64,000 bases of DNA. Source: Endocalyx cinctus. Taxonomy: Eukaryota; Ascomycota; Sordariomycetes; Amphisphaeriales; Apiosporaceae. Made by a program: the position numbers and the translations under genes. This document shows positions 45,701-57,511 of this stretch, one piece after another (within the stretch, counting starts at the first letter, position 1; every line of letters starts with the position of its first letter). The notes under the pieces were generated by a model. The model saw only the letters and a list, made by a program, of their open reading frames with translations, was not told the origin of the DNA and made no database searches. The stretch lies in contig BCKC01000005.1 in the NCBI GenBank assembly GCA_001600455.1, positions 868,001 to 932,000 of the forward strand. Direction: 5' to 3'.

Positions 45701-47019
45701 GGATTCTCCCGGGTTCAATGCCCGCGGGAAGTGTTGAGCTATATGAAGAAGGCGCCGCCATCGTGTCCGAATTTCTTGTCAGAGATGGGGTATTCAATGA
45801 AGCCATGACAACAGAGCGCATGCTTGTAGAGCCAGCTCAGTTTCCTGCTTGTTCCGGGACACGAAAGCTTGCCGACAACATCAACGATTTGAAAGCTCAA
45901 GTGTCAGCTAACGCTAAGGGTGCGGCTCTCGTATCCGAGCTGATTGCCGAACACGGACTCGGCACCGTGCACTTCAACATGCGTGCTATCACAAATAACG
46001 CCGAGGCTTGCGTTCGAGATTTCTTGCTCCGCACACATGCCGCCACAGGGGGGAAGCCGCTAGTCGCGCTGGATCATATGGACGATGGCACACCTATCAA
46101 GTTAACCGTGACCATTAACCCGGATGATGCAACTGCACATTTCGACTGGACGGGCACGGGCGAAGAGGGCTATCATTCCTTCAACGCCCCACAGGCTATC
46201 ACACGAAGCGCGACTCTATATGTACTACGTTGTTTAATTAATCAGGACATTCCGCTAAACGAAGGCTGTCTACGCCCCATTACCTTCACCATACCTGAAG
46301 GCAGCATCTTGAATCCCTCCCCTACAGCGGCTGTGTGCGCGGGAAATCCCATCACATCTCAAAGGATTACCGACGTGGTAATCAAAGCTTTTGAGGCCTG
46401 TGCTGCTAGTCAAGGAGACTGCAATGTCTTTTCTTTCGGCATCGATGGAAATATTGATGCCGATGGCAAACTAATACCCAATAGTGGGTTCGGTTTCGGC
46501 GAGACAATTTGTGGTGGTAGCGGTGCCGGACCAGGATGGCATGGAACTAGCGGAGTGCATATTCATATGACAAACACCCGGATAACAGACCCCGAGGTCC
46601 TAGAAAAACGATATCCGGTTCTTCTGAAGGAATTCAGTATACAAGAAGGTTCAGGCGGTAAGGGCAGATGGAATGGTGGAAATGGTATCAGGCGAATTTA
46701 TGAGTTTGGCAGAGACATGGGCGCGAGCATTGTTAGCGAGCGACGAGTTACCCAGCCATACGGAATGAAAGGCGGAGAAAATGGCCGCTCGGGTGTAAAT
46801 TATATCGCTAAAGGGGGTAGCGGAGGCCGATGGTGCCGTCTTGGTGGGCGAAAGGATTTCAAAGTTGCCAAAGGTGATTGGGTGGTTATTGATACGCCTG
46901 GTGGTGGTGGTTGGGGTGTAGCTGGAGGTACATCGAGCGAAGAAGATGAATTACGATCTATTGGGGTTGAAAAGCGGTTTGTGAGTCAATTCCAGCTGGC
47001 TCAGGAGGCAAGTAACTAG
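42760..47019 (+). CDS. 5-oxoprolinase (ATP-hydrolysing), HyuA-HyuB fusion
   Basis: Opens the lactam of 5-oxo-L-proline to glutamate using ATP, in the gamma-glutamyl/glutathione breakdown route; the wider family includes hydantoinases. Exons 42760..43306, 43378..43947, 44092..44513 and 44593..47019 join in frame to 1321 aa, the usual fused length. The N-terminal hydantoinase A part begins [16 protein letters not shown], has [13 protein letters not shown] and [11 protein letters not shown], then the second actin-like phosphate loop [22 protein letters not shown] and [10 protein letters not shown]. The hydantoinase B half (from about residue 760) has [55 protein letters not shown] and [28 protein letters not shown]. 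All signature regions are intact. Last gene of the putative metabolic group and probably its glutamate-releasing step. Confidence 0.93.
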
Positions 47020-47664
47020 GTGAAATATATATATGCGTCTGGCCAGTATCTTCCTATTATATGATTTTATTTCCCCTTAGCTATATGTATCTAGAATATT
47101 CCCAAGTTACAAAAAGTAACTTTGTCCATTTATGATTATATTAAGGATGTTCTGAAATGTGACTCAGGCATATCAAACTTTATCTAATAATCCGGCCCTT
47201 TTTTAATGTTCATTGTTTGGTGGCCTCAACTAGATAGTATTTATCATTCTAGACATGATATGATAATAATTTAATATCACAACCGAAGTGTTTTGTTTAT
47301 ACCATGGACCTCAATACGATACCATACCCGGGTCAAGGAAGTGAACCAGGTCGAATTAGTAGAATTAATGGTTACCAGAAAACAATAAGCTCTGGATTTC
47401 TCACTTCTGGATATAAGAACTGTCTTTGTCAGTCATTTCCATAGCTGACCGGTCCTTTTCTTCCTTCACCTTCCCCGCTCCTTTTCGAGGTCACATTAAA
47501 AGACCGGCCTCGATGATGTCCCCGCATGATAACATGCATCAAATCGAACGGAATTTCCAGTATTGATTGGATCCATTCAGAGTTACAGCCCCCAAAGTAT
47601 CATGCAACAAGACTTAATACATCAGGAACCAGAACAGAACCTGAGTTTTTCGATTATGCAATCA

Positions 47665-47695
<31 letters not shown>

Positions 47696-47740
47696 GACGA
47701 AGAGAGATAAAATGAGTCATGTTTCAATATCAAATTCACG
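47020..47740. other. Intergenic region with a 27-A run
   Basis: AT-rich and without a gene. An uninterrupted A-run at 47666-47692 lies 48 bp upstream of the HET gene start. Confidence 0.5.
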
Positions 47741-49243
47741 ATGGAATCCAATTCAAATAGAGACGATCATTCAATCGACAAAGTCCTTAACCAAAAGCAT
47801 GGCTTCGAATATGTAACTATAGACGCCAACACTCAAATCCGACTATTGTATGCGTCACAAGACGAGTGGCCTGATACCGTAACCTACACCCTGATTGCCG
47901 TTCCTCTGGTAGACCTCGCATATACACACTACAGAGCTCTTTCATACATGTGGGGTCATGCCAACGATAAATCTGATATCTACGAGATCGAAGTAGATGG
48001 CCAGGCATTATATGTGCGTCGAAATTTATATGATTTTCTCCGGACTGCCGCTGCGAAGAACGAGCTCGGATTGTTTTTCATAGATGCGATCTGTATCAAC
48101 CAATCGAACCAGGAAGAGAAACAGTTACAGGTTCCAAAAATGTCTAGGATATATCACAGCGCGATCGAAGTGATAGCGTGGTTGGGCACGCCTAGTCTTG
48201 AACAGGTGGACAATATAGGGCTTCTCAGCCAAGCCAAAGGCGCAGATTATTCTCAGAGATCGCGCCAGCAGTGGGAGGCACTTCGATACCTCAGTTTTCA
48301 TGGATATTGGCGTCGAGTTTGGATTGTTCAAGAGATCCTTCTTGCTTCGCGAACAGTGAAAGTGTGGTCCGGGTTCTTCGTTTTTCCGATCTCAATATTT
48401 GCGAGATATTCACAGTCCAGCAAGTTCGGTGAAATATCAGTGCATAGTCCAGCTGAAAGAATTGCTATGCATCGCACTCGTCATATACTGATGCCGAGCT
48501 GGGATAAATTAGGGGCAGGAACCGAAGTAGGCACGTTAGAAGAGATATGCTCAACTTTGACGAAGCCATCCCGGATAGTTGAGGACTACCAATCACCAAT
48601 AATGGATACCGTATACGAAATCATGCGCAGCTTTGGTAACCTCGAGTGCACAGATCCGAGGGACAAGCTGTACGGGTTTCTAGGCATACTCAATCACCGC
48701 AGCAAAGCGAAAGTGGAATTGAACTATTCCAAAGACGTCAATTTTGCTTATTACCAAGCGTTGAAAATTGGGCTGCAAGAGATGCGTGAGAAGGAAGAAA
48801 CGCGCGGTGTACTTTATGAAAACAGCACGACCACTAGGCCCCCATACATTGAATTCCACCGCAATACAAGCGACGCGTTTAAAATTGAAGGGGAGAGAAG
48901 TATGACAATGTTCAGACAAGTATTGATAGAGCTCAAGTTATATCAATGGCTGGATCACGACTTTGCTGAGCAGCAGTGGCAGCAACAGTTCCTTTGGAAC
49001 GGTTCAGGTACAACATGTAACCCTACCCACGCTGAACTCTTGAGACTGGCACCACCCTCGCCATTGAAAAATGAAAAGCCAAATCGGCTTTTGAAATTCC
49101 ATCGACGTTTGGAAAGTTATGTCGGTCGTGTTTTAGATGGCTCTCGTCAATCTTGGGACCGCTTCTCTATCGCAGCATCACCAGAATCAACACACGACCG
49201 ATTACCTATATCAAAATCCATGGAATCGAAACCACGAGAATGA
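47741..49243 (+). CDS. Heterokaryon incompatibility (HET) domain protein
   Basis: HET-domain proteins trigger cell death or other self/non-self responses when cells of different genotype fuse. Single exon, 500 aa. The three HET blocks are present: HYRALSYMWG at 63-72, FFIDAICINQSNQEEK at 112-127 followed by QVPKMSRIYHSA, and YWRRVWIVQEILLA at 189-202. A C-terminal DPRDKLYGFLGIL motif, common in the family, lies near 306-318. No partner domain (NACHT, ankyrin, WD) is attached, so the C-terminal ~180 residues are of unknown function. QVPKMSRIY deviates from the usual QVxxMxxIY only slightly. Whether it acts in incompatibility is not shown by sequence; many HET genes have no known phenotype. Confidence 0.9.
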   Translation: MESNSNRDDHSIDKVLNQKHGFEYVTIDANTQIRLLYASQDEWPDTVTYTLIAVPLVDLAYTHYRALSYMWGHANDKSDIYEIEVDGQALYVRRNLYDFLRTAAAKNELGLFFIDAICINQSNQEEKQLQVPKMSRIYHSAIEVIAWLGTPSLEQVDNIGLLSQAKGADYSQRSRQQWEALRYLSFHGYWRRVWIVQEILLASRTVKVWSGFFVFPISIFARYSQSSKFGEISVHSPAERIAMHRTRHILMPSWDKLGAGTEVGTLEEICSTLTKPSRIVEDYQSPIMDTVYEIMRSFGNLECTDPRDKLYGFLGILNHRSKAKVELNYSKDVNFAYYQALKIGLQEMREKEETRGVLYENSTTTRPPYIEFHRNTSDAFKIEGERSMTMFRQVLIELKLYQWLDHDFAEQQWQQQFLWNGSGTTCNPTHAELLRLAPPSPLKNEKPNRLLKFHRRLESYVGRVLDGSRQSWDRFSIAASPESTHDRLPISKSMESKPRE

Positions 49244-49356
49244 AACATAATAAAATAGTATTGATCCGCTGATAACATACAAAAAGAAACTAAAAACTCG
49301 AATTCTAGCATTATTCATCCCATTATCTACAGCGTCGCCTTTATCATTCTAAATAA

Positions 49357-50698
49357 CTACCCACTCTTCTTCGACATCTCCTCCACCCAGGAGTTAACAT
49401 GCTCCTCTATCTTGGGTACGTATAGCCATGCCATCTGGTTCGGGTTCGTGGCTGACTCGTTTACCCAGACCTCACCAGGAGCGAGCATCGCCTGCTTCTC
49501 GAGGGGCATCCGCTTGTTATTCAGCTGCTTCGTCAACTCGATGAGGTCATCGATGCGGTCCTGTCGCATCTTCTGCCAGAACGAAACCGCATCTTTCCAT
49601 TCCAGCTTCTCGTTCTTGCGAAGGGCCGACAGGAGCAGCCCGAGGCACGCCACGTCTTCGAAGGCCTGCGAGGCACCGTTTCCCGTCGTCGGAGGGATCG
49701 CGTGGGCGGCGTCGCCGAGGATTACGACGCGGCGATGCGTCTCCGATGCCCAGCGCTCGAGACGGGGAATCGAGTAGAACGCCCACATGTTTATGGTACT
49801 AGTGTCGATATTTTCAAGCGCCGACTGGACAACGTCAGGCCAGGCTTCGATGTTCTTCCTAACGACGTCCATGAGACCCTGCTTATCAGCTATGATCCGG
49901 TCCCAGCCCTCCCTAGGTTGTTCTTTGATGGCATACTGCGTGCCCGCTAGCATCGCAGATCCGTCAGGTTTCTGAGGCGCAAGGATGAACACTCCGTTGG
50001 ACGTCAGCACGCTAACCGGAAACTTGTAGTCCTTGTCTTTAGGAATCCGAAGCTGATCGACCTGCGTCTCCCATGCGAGAGCCGTCATACCCTGAAATTT
50101 CTTTTGAACTCCCGGGGCGACATATTCGCGGACTTTACTATGGATGCCGTCAGCACCTACCAGCAAAGATGCAGATGCCGTCGTGCCGTCCGCGAACGCG
50201 AACGAGACCCCGGTCTCGGTTTCCTCGACAATCTTGAGAAATTTCATATTGAATTTCACCGGGATCTTGCGTTGATCGCAGGCATCGTATAAGATGTCGA
50301 GGAGCTCCTGGCGGTAGATACGGAATGCCTTGTAACCGAAAGTAGCTTCATCTCCCATGGGATATTGATCGACAGTCTTCTCTTCTGCGTCCTTGTAATA
50401 GACTGTATCGAACGCGAAGCCCTTTTCCTTTATTTTCGAGTACACACCAAAGCCATCCAAGATCCTCAAGGCATTAGGGGCTACCATCATTCCCCCGCTA
50501 GATGTTCTAGATGCGGAGTGCGTCGGCCGCGCTTCATACACCGTGCAAGGTATGGATAAGTCATGAAGCATAAGTGCCATAGCCATACCCTGTAAGCTGG
50601 TCAGAAGATCTGTATCAAGAGGAATGGGGGTGAGAAGAAAGTTGACTTACGGCAAGTCCACCGCCAATTATGGCCACATTGTCAGTGTGGGATAGCAT
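49357..50698 (-). CDS. FAD-dependent monooxygenase (group A flavin hydroxylase)
   Basis: Aromatic-hydroxylase-type flavoprotein. Exons 50698..50651 and 50589..49357 join in frame (phase 0, 61-bp intron) to 426 aa. The intron falls inside the FAD dinucleotide fold: exon 1 encodes NVAIIGGGLA and exon 2 continues GMAMALMLHDLSIPCTVYEA. Further motifs: SGGMMVAPNALRIL, the DG motif LLVGADGIHSKVR near 160, and VVILGDAAHAIPPTTGNGASQAFEDVACL near 310-340, which binds FAD ribityl and pyrophosphate. No signal peptide or membrane helix. It could oxidise the product of the neighbouring metabolic group, but it is separated from it by the HET gene and is convergent to it, so membership is uncertain. Confidence 0.91.
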
Positions 50699-51816
50699 GA
50701 TAAGTGTGAAGAAAAGAAACTAGACTTCAAAGGGGTAACCAAGTCTTCGAGAATATTGTTTGATGTAAGTGTTGTGTGTCCTTGTGTATGAAACAGGTCT
50801 TTATGGTGAATGTGGTGAGCGAGTTGTAGAAAAAGATCTCGAGAGCGCGAGCTTTGAAGCTTTATATACCCAACCTGAGAATATGAGAGTACGCCATCTT
50901 TCGATACCAGATTATTCTCGTCAAATGTTCACGACCAATTATCATTTTACCTCATCGCTTTATGATACTTATTTTTAGAACATGTGTTAATCACCCAATC
51001 AAAGGCGATGATGCTCGCGGAGCAGTCCTCGGTTCCGATATTCCGGCCGGGTGACTTCGGGCGGCTTATAAACGCGTATCCTCACAGTCATCACTAATAT
51101 AATAAGTTATGGCTATTATAATAATAGATCTCGACTAGTTACATTAGTTTTAAGAATGTAGTAGCTATCTTGTGGTAATTGTTAGGGTAATTGATTATTT
51201 TATTGTAGGCTGTGTGCAGTAAGTGAGGAGTATGGGCTCAGTTATATGGGCTATGCCATAGACTTAGGCCATCCATAGATGTTCAGTTCAATCTTTGTAG
51301 CTAAGCTTATAGTTCAGAAACGTCATTATAACTACTATATAATAGCTTAGAATTATATAAATCTCATTCTTTTTATTTGACATTGACAGTTGGATAACCT
51401 CGATGTGGTGTGTAAGATTTGAAGTGTGGTCCTTTTGAAGTTATAAAAATGATTTTTTTTTACAGCTCTGTTATTCCCTATAAATCAGCTAATGAATGGA
51501 TATCGCAAAGGAACCCCGGGAATCCGGAAATCCTACGGAGTATTGGGCACCGCCTTAGTTAATTGGTTGATTACAAGCACCAACCCCTGATTTTCTATCG
51601 AGCCGGATTAGGAAGTCCACGCGAGACTAAAGATGAAGTTAAATGTGAGTGCGATATGATGAAATCCACAATAAGAAAGTATATTGTTCGATGGTAGGTA
51701 CTATTATGATTACATTAAATCAAGGATATATTCACCCTATTATTTAGTTACTATAATTATATTCGCTCTTCCCCAATTCCGAAAGCGATATTGCGTGTGG
51801 TAGCCTTTTCTTCAAC
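50699..51816. other. 1.1-kb intergenic region, no supported gene
   Basis: AT-rich. A reverse copy of the TACTCCGTA motif lies at 51534-51542. Nothing coding recognised. Confidence 0.45.
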
Positions 51817-53153
51817 CTACGACGAGAGCATCTCAATAAGAGCATCGTAGGCCGGCTTAGGGTTGAAGCTATCGTCGAAAAGGAGAGGGGAGCTTCCCTT
51901 AAGCCAGGAGTTCTTATCGCTTACTCCCCACATAGTTATTCCCACGCACGCATCGACATCAAGGCATCCTTGAACGGCATCCACGTAATCCTCAGGAGCC
52001 GCCCCAACGATATCCATTTCCGTAACAGCAAGCTGCTCGACGCCCGTCTCAGAGAGTAATTTCAGACCAGCCGTCAAATCAGCTGGGCTGGGGTTGGTTC
52101 CTCCAAGATGACCCTGGATACCGATACCGTCGACGGGTACGCCGTCCGCAAGAAGCTTCTTAACCAAGTCCGCCATACCCTTGGCCTTCGCCGACGAGCC
52201 AGACTCGAGATGGAAGTCGTTAATGAATAGTTTGGCGGCAGGGTCGGCTTTCCTGGCGGCCTCGAAAGCAATTCGCACGAAATCCTCACCCAGGAGGTTG
52301 TAGAACACGTTGTCCGTGCGCCAGTTACCGCTCTCATCGATGACCTCGTTGACGACATCCTAAAAGAAAGTGTTAGTGAAATCGTCTTCACATTTTTTAT
52401 AGGAGGCTTTTTTTTTTTTTTTTTTTTTTAAAAAGGGATATTCCTTAGGTTAATGATGACACTTACCCAAGCCATGATCTTGCCCTTGTACCGTCCGACG
52501 ACGTTGCTGATATGTTCCTGGATGACGGTCTCCAGCTCACTCGCGTCGGTGATAGCCTTGACGTAGTCCGGGAGTGCCTGGTACCAGACCAGGGTGTGGC
52601 CGCGGATCTTCTTGCCGTTCGATATCGCGTAGTCGACCAGCTGATCCGGACCGGCCCAGTTGAAGTTACCGCGGGTCGGCTCGATCGACTCCCACTTCAT
52701 GCTGTTCTCCGGCGTCACTTGGCCGAACTCGACGTCGATGATATCGGCGTTCTGGCTGACATCTAAAGTGTTTGCATCGGCGGCTGTGCCCAAGTACTGC
52801 TTACCCTTGGCCTTGAAAAGCGAGTCAAGGTGCTTGGACACCGGGGTGGAAGTCGGGGAGGCCGACGTAGAGGTGGCGGAGGAGACCGCAGAAGAAGAAG
52901 AAGAAGAGAAGGAAGATGAAGAGGAGGAGAAGGAGGAGGACGAAGATGAAGATGACGCCGAGCTAACTGAAGGAACGGCGGTGGATGAGGTCGCGGTAGC
53001 AACAGGTGCATCAGATGTTGACGAGGACCCGACTGAGGAGCTACCAGTGGGAACGGTGTATATGGTGGTGGTCCTAGTAACGTGATGTCCGCCACAGGGT
53101 CTTGCTACGACCCCTAGGGGACTTAAAAGGAGGGCGAGAGTTGCTGCCTTCAT
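51817..53153 (-). CDS. Secreted endo-1,4-beta-xylanase, glycoside hydrolase family 10
   Basis: Cleaves internal beta-1,4 bonds of xylan outside the cell. Exons 53153..52467 and 52359..51817 join in frame to 409 aa; the 107-bp intron holds a 22-T run on the plus strand. The signal peptide is about residues 1-17 (MKAATLALLLSPLGVVA). A Thr/Ser-rich stalk spans about 25-105, nearly pure serine near 60-90. The GH10 barrel follows (LDSLFKAKGKQYLGTAAD, ENSMKWESIEPTRGNFNW, GHTLVWYQALPDYV). The general acid/base is the Glu in WDVVNE (about 234) and the nucleophile is the Glu in AVTEMDI (about 343). MWGVSDKNSWL near the end completes the site. There is no CBM1: the short segment between signal and stalk lacks the cellulose-binding pattern. 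Confidence 0.94.
52408..52429 (+). repeat. 22-base T run inside the xylanase intron
   Basis: Uninterrupted T on the plus strand (A on the coding strand) between the two GH10 exons. Confidence 0.9.
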
Positions 53154-54866
53154 TTTTTTTTTTTTTATTGTAATGAGTGACTTAGTACTATGAAGTTGTG
53201 TTACAGTTATGAGATAAGAAAAAAAAGAACGAAAGGTCGGTTATGGTGATAACGATTGAATGCCACGGCGGGTTAGAATAAACGAAAGAAAATGCTGATA
53301 GAAGCAAAAGAATGTAAATAAATCTCGAGCACCCTGGAGGAAGGAAGTCTACGAGGAAGAAAAAGTACGAGAAAGGCTGGGTGAGTCGGGAAACAACAGG
53401 TTAATAAAGGCTTCATCGTATGTTTGGCGAAGTAATATTGACTCTATATTATAGATGCTTTACTTGTACTTGCTATCACCACCTTCTACATTGTTTCTCG
53501 GCCAAACAACCAACCACTGGGTTCTCGTGTACATGGCCCCCATCCTTGGCAGGCTGTTTGTGAATGTCGTTTAGGTCGATGGTACCTGCATTCGACGGCC
53601 CTAGGCTTCCTAAAAGGGGGGGCTAGCGCCATGACCGTCACTCCAAAGTAACCTAACTCCATAATTTTAACCGTTTGCGACGGTGGTGTAAAGGGTCTAT
53701 TGAAGGGTCTACATAGTATATAGTCAGGGTTGAAATATTATCATTGGATAACCAAAGAAAAAACTGATATATGTTTTCTTTTTTTCTTTTTTTAACGGGA
53801 CGAACTCCTTCGGAACTCAACCGAGACAGGGATCATTACGACCATGTCAGATTTTGAGAAACATTCAGGGGGAATAGGATTACCTACACTAGCTTACCAG
53901 GAATCGGGAACCCTTTGATCATTAATATTAAACAATCCATATAAACGCTACACTAGAAAATATTGAAAGCTCAGGAGAGTTTTATTTCACATGTAATAAA
54001 TACTCCCGAAATAATAATAAAAAAAGACTCTCACTAAAAATAACTACATAAAAGTTTTAATAATCGATTGAGTGTTGTAGTGTACATATATACTGGATGA
54101 TAATACTGCAGGTTTCAGGAGAAGCGCTGTGCCCCTTATTGGCACCGTTATCATCTCCACTTACGCAATGAAACATATCAGCGAATGTCCGAAGTATCGC
54201 GACTCTTGAAGGCCTTCAGTCACATCGCCTGAAAAGGAATTACTACGTACATATGTGTAGGAGGATTTGAAATAGGTACCCACGAAAAGAGAGGGTGCGT
54301 GAGCCCTTCTGACCATTTCTGGGAACTTCCACAAGTTTCATTTATGCGTATACTCAAGTTATGTGAACTTTATTTTTTTATTTTATTTTATTTTTTTTTT
54401 GCCGGGCCTGGGGCCCTAGAAAACCGAGGCATCCGTGGATATGATACAAGAACTAACATGCCGGGCATGATGAATAAATAGTTACTAACCCGTGCCACGG
54501 GCAATTATCAGCTTGGTTCTGTTATTGTATATTATTCCAATAGTATGAAAGAGGTTATTGTAATACCTACATATAGTTTATCATTCATCCATCCTCCTAC
54601 TAACACAACACACTTAAATAAAGCAAAGTATTTTTCACTGAAAATGATCTCTATCTCTGGTATAAGGTCTCATATATAACCTTTACCCCTACAGCTTAAG
54701 TGAGAACTAACGGGAGAACTCCTAATAAGTACCTGGCATATATTTCATTAAAACCTATACTATACAAACCCACTTGATGAGAATCCTGCATAGCGTTATG
54801 TATGGTTTTTTAAGGGTACCTGCACTCCGCAACATAATAATTGGTCGTCTTATTCTAGTTATTATG
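53154..54866. other. 1.7-kb intergenic region, no supported gene
   Basis: Upstream of the xylanase gene and downstream of the TFIIIC gene. AT-rich with several T/A runs (53152-53166, 54368-54400). A short frame at 54299-54481 shows no coding character. Confidence 0.45.
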
Positions 54867-57511
54867 TCAATTAGTGAACTTCCCTCCACATCCGCCACAT
54901 AGCGCCGGTGATATCTCGTGGGCGATAATTTCCTCCAACTGTGGCGCCATGGTTGACAGTTGCGCAGGCTTTAGACACTTATTACCACATACATTACACG
55001 TGTTCGATATACCGGGGGCGAGGATCGGTACTCCCGTCGTCGCGCAATTTTCTATTCCAAGCCGGATATGTCGGGTAAGTAAGTGTCACTCAAAATTTCG
55101 CTCCACCTATTACCAGTGTAGGGTAGGAACAAGCCCCTTTACGCACACTCATATGTAAGGTGAAATTGGACATAAGATGCGTAGGGGAAAATAAGGTTCA
55201 AAGAGGGAAAACAGAAAGAGATAATCCACAGAGAGCATCGAGGGAAAGGCTTGGGCTTACCAAAGACATGTCCATTTCTACAACCGGACGTCTTGCGATC
55301 CCCTCGTTGGGCCAAGGTCTCGTTGCAAAACGCGCAGGCCTGCGTCTTCGCGACTAGCCTGAAGTGATCTCTGAGGGCAGCTTCGCCTCCATCTTCATTG
55401 TCAGAGTTATCGGTGACGTCCGGGACGTTGGCACCGCCGCCGTACATCCATTCCCAAGTTTTGGCCTCGGTACTAAGATGTTTGATTTGGGGTGCGACGT
55501 CTTCCTCCGCATCGTCCTCTTCGGAACCGTGGCCCTTGTAACTACCAAATAGGACGCGGCACTTGATACCGGAAAACGTGTCTCGCTCCGGTTTTATGGT
55601 GCTATGTCGGGTAGCGAAAACGGCGACGACGCGCCCTCCCGGGCTAATGGTCATGCCCCATATCCGCATGCGGGTGATGTGCACCTGGTCGGAAGTATTT
55701 AGCCTTCGGCCTGTACCGAAAAAGTCGACTTGATCGTCTTCAGAGTCATTGCTATTTTCATTATCCGCACCGTCTTCGGAATCACTATAGAGCGCGTCGT
55801 CGGAAGATTCCCCGCCGCCATCCGAGCCGGGGTCCTCGTCATCTCGAGTCCGGAAGAGTTGAAAGGTGAGAGCTCGGGGAACAGAGTGGTGGATAGCCTG
55901 GCTGATCTCTTGAACCCACTGGGGCGCTGCGCTATCCGGACTTGGGGGGAGCGCGAGGTTTGTCTGGTGCCAACCTTCGGTCATATGAGTTGCAGAAAGG
56001 CGGACGAGAGAGTAGAAAGGAGTTTTCGACAAGTGAGAGAATGAAGGGGGGTGAATAACCAATCCTTGCCGACACTGTTAACTTTACATGCAAGGACAAT
56101 GTAAGAGATGCCATGGATAATAGCTGGTACTCACCTGTGATTGGATTGGTAGATAGCTCGCGATCTTGAGAAGAGGGATACGTGCTATTACATTCGGTTA
56201 TAGAATGAAGTTGCATGGTAGAAACGGTATCAAATGGCAATTGGAAGGCTTGCGCCTTAGCCGGAGTTGCGATGATACCTCGACAGACTTTTGAATTTGA
56301 GATTGTCCAGATCTTAATCACGATTAATTTCATATTCGTGGGCGAAGTGGATGCTAGGTGTACATACCAAATCCTCCCAAACGACAAAGGCATCAGGTGC
56401 CAAGTAGAGGCAGACGCCGCTCGTGTCAACGGTATCAACTTCTATGGATGGAGCACTCTCCATAGCCCGATGAGATCCTGAAATGGAGATCCGCCTGAAG
56501 CCGACGTAATTATTCGCTACGTATGAGAGCATACTGCTTCTCGATCCCTTTTTATTTAACCATGGACTCCAACTAAGACCAAAGGAGGAGCCAGAGAGTG
56601 TGTAATCAGGATCAGTAGGCTAAAATTATAAGGGAGATGTTAGTAGGACGCAAAAATGACAGTAGGATGCGGGTAGTTTCGAGACTTGCCTCGAGTTTCG
56701 GATGCGGTCCTCTAGCCATAAACCTAGCGACTTCTTCGACCCTCCAACGCCCAGCACTAGTAGGCACCGCATCGGCACTGTAGCTGTGTGTTGCCTGAAC
56801 AGACAGGATGACGATTTCATTATAATCGTTGGCGTACGCGAGCAGAGCCGTCCCACTCTCGCTGTCCAGGTCTCGAGCCCAGGCGAAAGATGTGATGCAT
56901 TCTCGGACGTGAGTTTCGTTATGGTACTCGGCAGAAGGTACAAGATGACCTATGCCGACACACCAAGCAGCGACCCAGGGGCGTAGGAACCTCACATGAT
57001 CGCCGCGAGCTCTAGCAGAACTTCCATCGGGATGCACGCCCTCGCAATAAATGGTCAATACACCCGTACCGGTCAAGACAGCAAGAACGGAACGGTTCAT
57101 ACGGCCTAGCCCATTAGGAGACCATTCGAGTGCAATGACATGGTTGATGGAGCCGCCCTGACTTGAGACGACACCTTCTCCGCCACCGGGGAAGAAGTCA
57201 TACCGAGGAAAGTCCTTGTCGACGACATTAAATAAGTGACGGTTGATTTCCGGCCCTCTCAGCTGAGTGACAGGAAACCGTAAGGCGGCTTCGGTATATT
57301 GACGAAGGGCATCGTGACTTAGATGCTCCTCGCCGCTAACAGGCGGGTAGCGAAGGGTGGTGAACTGCGGAGTATATATAAAGATGGAATCGTCACAGGC
57401 AATGGCTAACTCGGCGTCAGGAGACCAGGTGATGCTATGCGTGGTCCTTGGGAAAACGTTGAGATTGAAAGATTCGAGGGGAGGTACGCGATCTCGAGCC
57501 TGGTATGACAT
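54867..57511 (-). CDS. Transcription factor IIIC subunit Sfc9/TFIIIC90 (WD-like domain plus zinc finger)
   Basis: Subunit of TFIIIC, which binds the A and B boxes of tRNA genes and recruits TFIIIB. Five exons: 57511..56690, 56619..56368, 56312..56135, 56064..55261 and 55051..54867, all in frame, 746 aa. The N-terminal half is the TFIIIC90 beta-propeller (ITWSPDAELAIACDDSIFIYTPQF near 28-50; IALEWSPNGLGRMNRSVLAVLTGTGVLTIY near 125-155). An acidic linker (DDEDPGSDGGGESSDD...) separates it from the C-terminal zinc-binding part (CAFCNETL...SGCRNGHVF across intron 4 to ENCATT, TCNVCG and CGGCGGKF). Intron 1 uses a GC donor (gcaagt) with a normal AG acceptor. Intron 2 is 55 bp. The zinc motifs in the last exon confirm the end. 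Confidence 0.88.

Noticed and set aside
52660..53085. Acidic Glu/Asp-repeat frame on the plus strand
   Set aside because: Mirror of the serine-rich stalk of the xylanase.
55139..56062. Separate small gene covering the zinc-finger part of the TFIIIC subunit
   Set aside because: Splices in frame to both neighbouring exons, so it is one exon of the five-exon gene.
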